A stretch of 37,208 nt of DNA from CAZGYE01 sp964530165. GTDB lineage: Bacteria > Planctomycetota > Planctomycetia > Planctomycetales > Planctomycetaceae. A program made the translations under genes and the position numbers. The DNA lies in contig CAZGYE010000016.1 of NCBI GenBank assembly GCA_964530165.1, forward strand, positions 1 through 37,208, given 5' to 3'. The notes below the pieces were generated by a model that had not been told where the DNA came from, did not search any database, and saw only the letters and a list, made by a program, of their open reading frames with translations. Positions within the stretch are counted from its first letter, which is position 1, and every line of letters starts with the position of its first letter. This document shows positions 15,926 through 23,821 of the stretch, one piece after another.

Positions 15926-16267
15926 CTATTGCAGATGAACGATGTCCACTATCGTTACATTTTTTTTTAAGACGGTCACCTCCACACCGCCCCCACGCAC
16001 TCCGCCCTCAGGCAAAAAAGTAAACACCCATCGTTCATCATCTTGCTCAACAAGAGTTTTATACTCGTAGTCTCTGGACAGTTCATCCTTTACAGCAGCA
16101 AACGCCAGATCCTTAGCACGTTCCGTCGAATCGTTTACGTTGTCTGTCTGATTCATGTGTGAGCCACTCTCTTTGTGAATTGCTGAACTAGACTGTGTAC
16201 GGTTACAACCCAAGCACGCTAAACACATTAAGCTTATAAACGCAAGCCCTCTATTTTCCAAGAACAT
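15926..16267 (-). CDS. Small exported protein, probable immunity protein to the PAAR effector
   Basis: A 113-residue protein. The N-terminus is a signal peptide (hydrophobic residues 8-20) ending in CLACLGC, a lipobox-like turn with Cys21 as possible lipid anchor, so it would act in the periplasm. The mature part is a small alpha/beta domain: helix AKDLAFAAVKDEL, strand RWVFTFLPEGG, then GGGVEVTVLKK and a last strand VTIVDIVHL. This pattern resembles the NTF2-fold immunity proteins, by eye only. It overlaps the end of the PAAR effector gene by 17 bases, the usual toxin-then-immunity order. The start at 16267 is chosen because it opens the signal peptide; the frame runs back to 16345. Base composition is clearly less GC-rich than the T6SS core genes. 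Confidence 0.7.
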   Translation of the reverse strand: MFLENRGLAFISLMCLACLGCNRTQSSSAIHKESGSHMNQTDNVNDSTERAKDLAFAAVKDELSRDYEYKTLVEQDDERWVFTFLPEGGVRGGGVEVTVLKKNVTIVDIVHLQ

Positions 16268-17057
16268 CTTCGCGAGAACCGTAAGGAACTTCGTTGCCAC
16301 TCTTGTCAACGGTTGGTTTACCATCAGGCGACACTTTCCACACATGGCCGCCGCTAATTATATAGCTGTCACCGGGGTACTTTTCGGCTTTAATGCCGTC
16401 CCAGTCGCCTCGATGACCTCCCTGAGTCCATTTCTTGCCGTTTTCATCTACGGGCGGATTGGGATGCGTATGAAATTCGCCAACCACTTCTTTCCCCTTA
16501 TATTTGCCATTGCTGTCTCGGGGTGGTGGTGCGATGGACGCTCCTGCACCCCGAGGCCAACGCGCGACGCCATAAGACCCATCGGGATTCTTGACAATAT
16601 AACCGCCCTCTTCATGTCTATTCTTAGGGTCATTTGCTTGAGAGTCTTCCCAAGCTTGTCTCATCGCTGCTTTGACTGCGGGATCATCAATAGGAAGCGT
16701 GCTTCGGGATCTTGTCGCGGCGCTCATGGACGCGCCTTGCGCTGGGGCGCCGCCGGCACCCATTTCTCCGATCATCACGGTGGGGCAGCCGACCACGATC
16801 GATCCACCGTGGACGGTGAGGTCCCCCATGCGTGCCGCGGGCAGGAAGCCAATCGTCACACCCGTTGATCCCATGGCAATGGTGTCGGGCGGGCCGACGC
16901 AGGTGGCCATGTCGCCGACGCGGGCGGCCGGCATGAAACCGATCAGCACCATGGGTTCGCCCTTGATGATGGGCCCGCCAACGTGGGGAATTGGCGGCGT
17001 GCCGGGCGTGACCATCGGACAGAGATGGTTATCACTAATTCGTGCTGCCGGAGGCAT
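16251..17057 (-). CDS. T6SS PAAR-domain effector with C-terminal JAB-like (DUF4329-type) domain
   Basis: A 268-residue two-part protein. Residues 1-100 form a PAAR spike that caps VgrG: three P-A-A-R repeats at 3-6, 43-46 and 73-76, each followed by a D and a Gly-rich strand. A short Ala/Gly linker leads to residues about 122-268, which look like a JAB/MPN metalloprotease-fold domain: EEGGYIV (Glu149/150), GEFHTHPNP with His196 and His198, and GDWDGI (Asp218/220), that is, the E...HxHP...D zinc pattern. Similar tails are known from polymorphic toxins and RHS proteins. It should be loaded onto VgrG and cut a target protein, probably in the envelope because the downstream partner is exported. 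The spike part is GC-rich; the tail and the partner gene are less so. The start ATG at 17057 has no clear ribosome binding site. Confidence 0.8.
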   Translation of the reverse strand: MPPAARISDNHLCPMVTPGTPPIPHVGGPIIKGEPMVLIGFMPAARVGDMATCVGPPDTIAMGSTGVTIGFLPAARMGDLTVHGGSIVVGCPTVMIGEMGAGGAPAQGASMSAATRSRSTLPIDDPAVKAAMRQAWEDSQANDPKNRHEEGGYIVKNPDGSYGVARWPRGAGASIAPPPRDSNGKYKGKEVVGEFHTHPNPPVDENGKKWTQGGHRGDWDGIKAEKYPGDSYIISGGHVWKVSPDGKPTVDKSGNEVPYGSREDVLGK

Positions 17058-17087
17058 TGTACGACTCGGTCAAAATAAGGTTTTTCG

Positions 17088-18032
17088 TCACGCCTCTTCG
17101 AGCGATTTAGAGAACTCGGCATCGGCATAAAGGCGCCAGCCATCTGGCGGGTCGGTGGTTTCCAACAGCACGGCGTCGATGCCCTCCAGCAACTCCTCGA
17201 CGAACGACGATTCTTGATTTGGCAACAAAACACTCATGAGGCTCGGCCAGAAGAACCCCAACATGCCCTCGGCACTACGATCGACCTGGATGTCGTCCGG
17301 GTCGCGCGTCATCTTGCAGAGGTGTTCGACGAGGGCCGGTTGCTCGAGGTTCGAGTACAAACAGACGATTGCGTCCTGTCCCCAACCGTCTTCGAGCAAC
17401 GTGTAGAACTCGGCCGTTTCGGTTTGAGCGACAATCAGCGGCGAATTGGCCGCAGCAACTTCGTCGGGCATCCAGTTGAAAAGGTAGTTGCGGCTCGAGA
17501 GGTCTTCAGGAATGGTTTCGCCGAGCTTGTTGAAGTCGATGACGGCGTACAGCGGCCGTGAGGCTGCAAGCTTCTTGGCCAGACGCATAGCGTCGGGCTG
17601 CTCACTTGCAGAAGTGAAGAGGGCGAGACCGGATGTGCAGACCGCGGTGGAGTAACTCAGTCGATTCGAGGCAATACGTGTCGGCGCGGAGCCGGCGTCG
17701 GCTGCTGTCGAGACCGGCGGCGCACCAAAACTCACGCGCAAGCGAGTGTTGCTGCCGAGCTCAATTTCGTCACCATCGCACAATCCCGCTGTTTGCACCG
17801 ACTTGCCGTTCAACAACGTTCCGTTGCTGCTCTTATTCGTGAGCTGACAATTTGGAGGACTGAATTCAATTTGGCAATGCTCTCGCGAGATATAGCCGTC
17901 CGACGGAATCATGAGTCCGTAGTCGGCGATGCGGCCGACGACCAACGATTGCCCGGCCAGTAGCTCAACGGTCTTACCGGCAGCTGGCCCTCGTTCCACC
18001 GTCACATAGAGCCTTTGTTCGTCGGGGTTCAC
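17088..18032 (-). CDS. FHA domain fused to DUF4123: T6SS effector-loading adaptor
   Basis: A 314-residue cytoplasmic protein. Residues about 5-100 are a forkhead-associated domain, which binds phosphothreonine: VVGR, then the signature ISREHCQIEF, LTNKSSNGTLLNG and a closing GDEIELG. After a linker, residues about 145-280 match DUF4123 (Tap/TEC adaptors): PLYAVIDFNKL, WGQDAIVCLYS, LVEHLCKMTRDPD and FFWPSLMSVLLP. DUF4123 adaptors deliver a specific effector to VgrG and are encoded between the two, exactly as here (vgrG upstream, PAAR effector downstream). The fusion to FHA suggests control by a Ser/Thr kinase. The start GTG at 18032 has GGAG eight bases upstream; another GTG at 18059 would overlap vgrG by seven bases. 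Function follows from domains plus position. Confidence 0.82.
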   Translation of the reverse strand: MNPDEQRLYVTVERGPAAGKTVELLAGQSLVVGRIADYGLMIPSDGYISREHCQIEFSPPNCQLTNKSSNGTLLNGKSVQTAGLCDGDEIELGSNTRLRVSFGAPPVSTAADAGSAPTRIASNRLSYSTAVCTSGLALFTSASEQPDAMRLAKKLAASRPLYAVIDFNKLGETIPEDLSSRNYLFNWMPDEVAAANSPLIVAQTETAEFYTLLEDGWGQDAIVCLYSNLEQPALVEHLCKMTRDPDDIQVDRSAEGMLGFFWPSLMSVLLPNQESSFVEELLEGIDAVLLETTDPPDGWRLYADAEFSKSLEEA

Positions 18033-18052
18033 TGTAGGCGCTCCACACAACC

Positions 18053-20224
18053 TCAACACGACTTAAAGCCAGTCGTCGAATTATCGGCCATAGCAGGCTC
18101 GGCGGGCGCTGCCTCTTCGGGTTTTTCGGGCGGCGTGGGTTTCGCCCCCGTGCCACTACCGGCCGCCCCCCCACTGTTGATGAGGACCATTGTGCCATTG
18201 ATGGCCACACCCATTGGCGAAACATCAACGAAATTGCCGCCGACCTTCACCGACAACTTGACTCCAGCCTCGAGGACAAGATTCATCCCCGCTTGGATGT
18301 AAATATTGCCTTGAGCTGCGATTGCCATGTCGCCGGAGAGTGTCTCCTGGTGTGCAGCGGCGTCCAGGGAATGATTGCCCGCGAGCTTGATGTTCTGGTC
18401 GCCGTTGACTTCCAGGTGGTAGCTCCCCTGGGGCGCTCCGATTAACTCTTTTTTGTCTTTCTCGACGACAATGTCCCATTTCCCGCCGTCTGCAGCCTTC
18501 CCTTTTCCGATGAGCAACTGGCAATTGCCCTCAATGTGCTCAATTTGGTGTCCTTTGACGTTGAGCTGTTTGTCTTTGTAGACCATCTCCCGCTGGTCGC
18601 CGCCCTTTTTTCCGTCTTTTTCCCAGCCGATGATCTGATGCCGACTCCCATAAATTCGTGCTTTCGAGTCGTTTTTGACCCGGGTGTCCATGTTGCGTTC
18701 GGCGTGGATGAAGATTTGCTCTTTGTCGGCTTTGTCTTCAAAGCGGATCTCGTTGAAACCTTTGCCCCCCTTTGAGCTGTTCGTTTTGATGTAACTCTTG
18801 GTTTGTTCGGTCGGCAGGTCATAGTGCGGCATTTGCTCGGCATTGTAAACGCTGCCGACGATGATGGGGCGATCGGGGTCTCCTTCCAGAAAATCGACGA
18901 TCACCTCTTGCCCAATGCGGGGAATGGACATGAATCCCCATTTTTTTCCGGCCATGTTGTGCCCGACGCGAATCCAGCAGGAGCTTTTCTCGTCCCGCTT
19001 GCCCTCGCGGTCCCAATGGAACTGGACTTTCACACGTCCGTATTTGTCGCAGTAGATCTCCTCGCCGGCCTTTCCGACAACGACGGCGGTCTGGACTCCA
19101 GAGACCAGCGGCTTGGGGGTCATGCGCGCCGGACGGAACGTGACGGAATCGGGGATGCAAGTGAACGTGTTGCTATAGCCCTCGCCTGGGGCAACTCCCG
19201 TCTCGTAACCCAACTGCTCCGTCACCGAGTGGTCGATGGAGGTGATGACATACGACTTGTTTTTCTCGGATTCCGATTGGTGTTCTCCGACGGTGAATTT
19301 GCCGCCGGGAGTAAACGTCTGGCAGGAACTGCTGGCGCTGACGACGTCGTAAGCAACTTCCTCTTCTTGGATGCGCAACTTGACTTCCGTTTGACCTTCA
19401 GCCTTCTTCGAATACTCACCGGGGTAGTCGTAGACCTCGTACTTCTTGACTCCGGGGAGCGGGACCGTGGTCTTCGTGTTTGCCATCAGGCTGGTGCTGG
19501 GCGTCTCGAAGTTGTAGTCGGTGTGGGCCCATTTCCCCGTGCGAAACTCGTATTCGTGCTCCCAGCTTGCGATGTGGTCGGCAATTGCGCGCGTTCCGGA
19601 AGTTCGTGGATAGTCGACTTGTTTTTCCGGACAATCCTGATAGGCGCCAATTTGGTCAGCCAGTACGAGGGTATGCTTTTTGTTTTCGTGCTTGAAGAAG
19701 TAGAAGATGCCCTCCTGCTCCAGCAGGCGAGATACGAAATTGAAATCGGTTTCGCGGTATTGGACGCAATACACCCATTCTTTGTGGTCCCCTTTGATCC
19801 CCCCGGGATCAAAGTCATTAAAACCGAGGTCCTTGAAGATTTGCTCGACGATCTGTGGGATGGTCTTGTTCTGGAAGATTCGGCAGTCTGCCGTCTGCGT
19901 CAGAAACCACAGCCAGGGTACGACCTCGGCCCGATACTCGCGACGAGTCTTGCCTTGGCCGTCCAGTCCTTCATCACCGGCCGCGAACTGGCTGACGAAT
20001 CCGTTGAAAAAGCGGCGTGAGCCCTGACCACGGTCAATGCTGAACGTGACGTTCTTCCCAACGACCTTTTCAGGGCTGATGTTCGTATTGCTGGAAATCA
20101 TCGACAACTGAAACGAGAACAGCCGCGACATCTCCTCATGCCCGTGAATTGCGGTCAGCAGAAGGTCGTCGACGCCGTCTAGATTCAGTAGCCGCTTCTG
20201 TTGTTGTTCTTGTGCGAGGGGCAT
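18053..20224 (-). CDS. vgrG: T6SS spike protein VgrG (TssI)
   Basis: A 723-residue VgrG. The gp27-like base is at about residues 1-370 (LNLDGVDDLLLTAIHGHEEMS at the start, YRETDFNFVSRLLEQEGIFYFF at about 175), the gp5-like OB fold around 390-480 (CDKYGRVKVQFHWDREGK, SCWIRVGHNMAGKKWGF, PRIGQEVIVDFLEGDPDRPI), then the needle helix region with GFNEIRFEDKADKEQIFIHAERNM and a DUF2345-like repeat part to about 690. The last 35 residues are Pro/Ala/Glu-rich with no enzymatic domain, so it is a carrier that needs the PAAR effector encoded downstream. It trimerises at the tip of the Hcp tube. Start is the ATG at 20224. Hcp lies upstream, the adaptor downstream. Confidence 0.96.
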   Translation of the reverse strand: MPLAQEQQQKRLLNLDGVDDLLLTAIHGHEEMSRLFSFQLSMISSNTNISPEKVVGKNVTFSIDRGQGSRRFFNGFVSQFAAGDEGLDGQGKTRREYRAEVVPWLWFLTQTADCRIFQNKTIPQIVEQIFKDLGFNDFDPGGIKGDHKEWVYCVQYRETDFNFVSRLLEQEGIFYFFKHENKKHTLVLADQIGAYQDCPEKQVDYPRTSGTRAIADHIASWEHEYEFRTGKWAHTDYNFETPSTSLMANTKTTVPLPGVKKYEVYDYPGEYSKKAEGQTEVKLRIQEEEVAYDVVSASSSCQTFTPGGKFTVGEHQSESEKNKSYVITSIDHSVTEQLGYETGVAPGEGYSNTFTCIPDSVTFRPARMTPKPLVSGVQTAVVVGKAGEEIYCDKYGRVKVQFHWDREGKRDEKSSCWIRVGHNMAGKKWGFMSIPRIGQEVIVDFLEGDPDRPIIVGSVYNAEQMPHYDLPTEQTKSYIKTNSSKGGKGFNEIRFEDKADKEQIFIHAERNMDTRVKNDSKARIYGSRHQIIGWEKDGKKGGDQREMVYKDKQLNVKGHQIEHIEGNCQLLIGKGKAADGGKWDIVVEKDKKELIGAPQGSYHLEVNGDQNIKLAGNHSLDAAAHQETLSGDMAIAAQGNIYIQAGMNLVLEAGVKLSVKVGGNFVDVSPMGVAINGTMVLINSGGAAGSGTGAKPTPPEKPEEAAPAEPAMADNSTTGFKSC

Positions 20225-20264
20225 TGTTCGATCTCTTCAATCGTCGTCCGGCGCGAAAAGACGA

Positions 20265-20295
20265 GAGCGAGGCATGACCGGGGCATGCCCCGCTC
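20265..20295. repeat. Hairpin between hcp and vgrG
   Basis: A 12-bp stem with one mismatch (20265-20276 with 20284-20295) around a 7-base loop. On the minus strand it stands 59 bases behind the hcp stop and 41 bases before the vgrG start, followed by a short T-containing tract. It could trim transcription or stabilise the hcp message so that Hcp is made in excess over VgrG, or be another dispersed palindrome. Confidence 0.55.
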
Positions 20296-20353
20296 CCAGT
20301 TCGAGGGTCGGTTCAATCCCGCCACGATCGAGACGTCCCCAAGGCCTATTCTA

Positions 20354-20833
20354 CTACTGACCCTCTTCCACCTTCCAAGAGTATTCGATGTTGCCTTTTT
20401 TCGATCCATCCGGGCCACACTCGGTATACGTGACCTTGATCTCTTCGAAGTTCAGCGAAAAATCTTCCATGGGGACATCTTCAGACTGTCCACTGCCGCC
20501 GATGTTGTAGCTGGTGACCATCACGTTTTTCAACTCATAGCGGTAGTAGGTCACCCGCCCCGCGTCCGTGTACGACGCGGTTAGGTCGATTTCGACTTTG
20601 GGGAAGACCTTTCCCTTGCAGATCGCTTCAGCGACCTTGGGGCTCGCCTTGTCCAATTCCTTGCTCACCGAGAAGTTCTCCAGAATCACGTCACCGCGGC
20701 GGCGAGTCGCACCGGTGGTGCCGCCTCCCGGCTGGGTCATTCCCTGGCCGAAACTCGAGATATCGCTCCAACCCTTATGGTCCTTGTCCTGAGACTCACC
20801 TTGAATTCCGTCAAATTTGATGTAAGCAGCCAT
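20354..20833 (-). CDS. hcp: T6SS tube protein Hcp (TssD)
   Basis: A 159-residue Hcp, the subunit of the hexameric rings that stack into the inner tube expelled by sheath contraction. Typical marks: the N-terminal AAYIKFDGIQGES, KGWSDISSFGQG, the strand block EICK-like AEAICKGKVFPKVEIDL, YYRYELKNVMVTSYNIGG and the late ESFSLNFEEIK-like segment PMEDFSLNFEEIKVTYTE. Length is normal. The ATG at 20833 has AGGAG about eight bases upstream. The 219-base gap to clpV upstream contains a 14-bp palindrome, so hcp probably has its own promoter and control. Confidence 0.96.
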   Translation of the reverse strand: MAAYIKFDGIQGESQDKDHKGWSDISSFGQGMTQPGGGTTGATRRRGDVILENFSVSKELDKASPKVAEAICKGKVFPKVEIDLTASYTDAGRVTYYRYELKNVMVTSYNIGGSGQSEDVPMEDFSLNFEEIKVTYTECGPDGSKKGNIEYSWKVEEGQ

Positions 20834-20942
20834 TGATCGTCTCCTTTGGCAGTAGAGATTCGGTGCCGTGACCCGCCCTCAAAAAATCTGAAGCCAACGC
20901 GGCCTCCAGGCGATTCACGCCACCCCTGATTGATCGTGTGCG

Positions 20943-20956
20943 CGAAAACGTTTTCG
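20943..20956. promoter_or_regulatory. 14-bp palindrome upstream of hcp, LacI-type operator-like
   Basis: CGAAAACGTTTTCG is a perfect 14-bp palindrome with the central CG step and A/T-rich half-sites typical of LacI/GalR-family operators. It lies about 110 bases before the hcp start codon in the clpV-hcp gap. No LacI-type gene is in the window. A chance palindrome of this length is unlikely but possible. Confidence 0.4.
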
Positions 20957-21052
20957 ATGTTGAGTTTGATTGGGCCCAATACTGACGTCTTATACTTCCA
21001 TTCTCGGGGGGTGCGTTGGAATGTTGCGTGGTATTCTCGAAAAAACCTCGAA

Positions 21053-23806
21053 TCACGAGATCTCATAGCGAAATGCTCCCTCCGAATCGACCGTGACTTC
21101 CACTTCCGAGATGCTCTGACCTTCCGCCATCCGAGCCAAGAACTCGGCCGCGAGGTCCGGGAGCATTGTGCGGGTGAGAATGTGGTCTACGTTCCGGGCG
21201 CCGGTTTCGACCTCAGTGCAACGCTCCACGATGCTCGAAACCAACTCGGTTGTATAACCGAACTGGGCACGGTAATGCTCCTCGACCCGCCGGGCAATTT
21301 TGCCGAGCTTTAGCTCGGTGATTTTCCGCATCACCTCATCCGTTAAGGGGAAGTAAGGAATGATGTTCAGCCGTCCCAGAAACGCAGGCTTGAATGTTTT
21401 CAGCAATTCCTCGTGCAAGGCTTCGGTCAGCCCGGCCGGATCGGGCTTGGTCTCCGGGTCGGCGCAGAGGTTCATAATCAGCTCGCTGCCGGCGTTGCTG
21501 GTCATGAGGATCAGGGTGTTCTTGAAGTCAATGTCGCGTCCTTCCCCGTCCGTCAATGACCCTTTGTCGAACACCTGATAGAAGATGTCCTGCACGCCGG
21601 GATGCGCCTTCTCCATCTCGTCCAGCAAGACGACGCTGTAGGGTTTGCGGCGAACGGCCTCGGTCAGCACACCGCCTTCCCCATATCCGACGTAGCCCGG
21701 CGGAGAGCCCATCAGCAAAGAGACTTTGTGCTCTTCTTTGAACTCCGACATATTGATCACCGTCATGTTCTGCTCGCCGCCGTACAGAAGATCGGCCAGC
21801 GTGATCGCCGTTTCCGTCTTGCCCACGCCGCTGGGACCGGCCAGAAGGAACACGCCGATCGGTGTGCGCGGATCGGAGAGATTTGCGCGCGAGGCGCGAA
21901 TCCTCTGAGCGATCGCGTCCAGAGCGTGGGATTGACCCACAATCGACTCCTCCATTCGCTCCTTGAGCGCGAGCACCGTGCTGATTTCGTCGGAGACCAT
22001 GCGGCCCACGGGAATGCCGGTCCAGCCGGCAACCACCTCGGCCACGGACTGAGAGTCGACGCAGACCTGCATTAGAGGCGACTCCCCCTGAAGCTCGGCG
22101 AGCTGGCCTGCCAATTCCTGTTGTTTCCCGCGGAGCTGCTCCCGTTCTTCGGGGGAAAGCGGAGTGGCCGCCGCCGGCGGCTCCCCTTCTTCGGGGGAAA
22201 TCGCGGTCGCCGCCGGCTGTTGGGCAGCCTCGCTCCCCTGTTCCGACTCGCTTGCCGGCTCCGGTGCTTCCCGGACGATTGCGTCTGCTTCCAGTTTCTC
22301 GCGGATTTCACGAATCTCTTGCACCATGTCCTTTTCTTCCGTCCATCGTGACTCCAGCGCGTCCAGCTCGGATTCGGCCTGACGCTTTTGCCCAGACAAT
22401 TCGTCAATTCGCTCTTGGTGATCCGCACCGGTCGCCTGCTCGCGCTCGAGAATTCTCAGAGCGACGCCTAGTTGTTCAATTCGGCGGCGGCAATCCTCAA
22501 TGCTGGGTGGCGTCGCGCTTTGACCGATGGCCACCCGCGCACCGGCCGTATCGAGCAAACTGACAGATTTGTCCGGTAGCTGCCGCCCGGAAATATACCG
22601 ATGCGAAAGCCGGACCGCGTCGACGATGGCCTCGTCCAGAATGCGGACCTGATGGTGCTTTTCCAGCGTCTCGGCCAGCCCGCGCATCATCTGGACCGCC
22701 GCTTCTTCCGATGGCTCCTCAACTTTCACGACCTGGAACCGCCGGGCGAGGGCGGCGTCCTTTTCAAAATACTTCTTATACTCCGCCCAGGTGGTCGCGG
22801 CGATCGTCCGCAATTCACCGCGTGCCAGTGCCGGTTTCAGCAGATTCGCGGCGTCCCCTTGACCGGCTGAACCGCCGGCCCCGATCATCGTGTGCGCCTC
22901 GTCGATGAACAGGATGATGGGTTGGGGCGACGACTTGACCTCTCCGATGACCGATTTCAATCGATTCTCAAACTCGCCCTTGATACCGGCCCCTGCCTGG
23001 AGCAACGCCAGATCGAGCGTGCGAATGGAGACGTTGCGGAGCGGAGCAGGAACGTCGCCGGCCGCAATTCGCAGCGCAAAACCTTCGGCGACGGCCGTTT
23101 TCCCCACGCCGGCTTCGCCGGTCAGGATGGGATTGTTCTGCCGCCGTCGTGTCAGAATATCGATGATCTGACGGATCTCCGCATCCCTTCCCAAGACAGG
23201 GTCCATTTTGCCGCTGCGGGCCTGTGCGGTCAGGTCGACGGTGAATTGGTCCAAGGATGGGGTCTTCGTCGGACCAGCGGGTCGTCCTGCATCGCCCGGT
23301 GCTGCCTCAGCGAGCATCTGGCCGTCCGACTCCTGGGTATTGGCCGTGATGTCGCGAAGCTCCTTCCGCAGGGATTCAGGAGAAATCTTCTTGAACTCCG
23401 GTGAGGCATCGCCGGCCAGCCGAGACAACGACTCATCGCACACCAGGGCGCACAGCAAATGTCCCGACCGGGCCCGGGCCGCGCCGAACTCGATGGAAGC
23501 AATCAGCCAGGCCTCGCGGACGAGATCCACGACGTGGGGCGAGAGTGCCGGCGGCCGAGCGTTGCCGGTCTTCCAGCGGTCGAGAACAACCGTCAGGTCC
23601 CGACACAGTCGAGCCGTATCGACCTCGTAATGCTTCAGTATCGCCGCGACGTCTGTATTGGGCGTCTCCACAAGCTTCAAGAGCCAGTGCTCAATCTCGA
23701 CGTTGTAATTCGTTCGGGACAAACAGAGGCCGGCGGCCCCTTCCAGAGTGCGGCGACAGGTGTCGTTGAGCTGGCCGACCAGTGATTTCAAGTTGACGTG
23801 GACCAT
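21053..23806 (-). CDS. clpV: T6SS sheath-recycling AAA+ ATPase ClpV (TssH)
   Basis: A 917-residue Hsp100/ClpB-type ATPase that pulls apart contracted TssB-TssC sheaths. It has a ClpV-type N-domain (about 1-160, with LEGAAGLCLSRTNYNVEIEHWL), a first AAA+ module with Walker A GEAGVGKT at 230-237 and Walker B ILFIDEAH, a coiled-coil middle domain, and a second module with GPSGVGKT and VVLLDEMEKAHP in the C-terminal third. The middle region carries an unusual Ala/Pro/Glu-rich insertion (about residues 510-575) with the repeated phrase S-P-E-E. The N-domain start M-V-H-V-N-L-K-S-L fits the family. tssG ends 15 bases upstream. Behind the stop a small stem and a T6 run on the minus strand may be a weak terminator. 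Confidence 0.96.
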   Translation of the reverse strand: MVHVNLKSLVGQLNDTCRRTLEGAAGLCLSRTNYNVEIEHWLLKLVETPNTDVAAILKHYEVDTARLCRDLTVVLDRWKTGNARPPALSPHVVDLVREAWLIASIEFGAARARSGHLLCALVCDESLSRLAGDASPEFKKISPESLRKELRDITANTQESDGQMLAEAAPGDAGRPAGPTKTPSLDQFTVDLTAQARSGKMDPVLGRDAEIRQIIDILTRRRQNNPILTGEAGVGKTAVAEGFALRIAAGDVPAPLRNVSIRTLDLALLQAGAGIKGEFENRLKSVIGEVKSSPQPIILFIDEAHTMIGAGGSAGQGDAANLLKPALARGELRTIAATTWAEYKKYFEKDAALARRFQVVKVEEPSEEAAVQMMRGLAETLEKHHQVRILDEAIVDAVRLSHRYISGRQLPDKSVSLLDTAGARVAIGQSATPPSIEDCRRRIEQLGVALRILEREQATGADHQERIDELSGQKRQAESELDALESRWTEEKDMVQEIREIREKLEADAIVREAPEPASESEQGSEAAQQPAATAISPEEGEPPAAATPLSPEEREQLRGKQQELAGQLAELQGESPLMQVCVDSQSVAEVVAGWTGIPVGRMVSDEISTVLALKERMEESIVGQSHALDAIAQRIRASRANLSDPRTPIGVFLLAGPSGVGKTETAITLADLLYGGEQNMTVINMSEFKEEHKVSLLMGSPPGYVGYGEGGVLTEAVRRKPYSVVLLDEMEKAHPGVQDIFYQVFDKGSLTDGEGRDIDFKNTLILMTSNAGSELIMNLCADPETKPDPAGLTEALHEELLKTFKPAFLGRLNIIPYFPLTDEVMRKITELKLGKIARRVEEHYRAQFGYTTELVSSIVERCTEVETGARNVDHILTRTMLPDLAAEFLARMAEGQSISEVEVTVDSEGAFRYEIS

Positions 23807-23821
23807 GGTTCCTTGTTCCCT

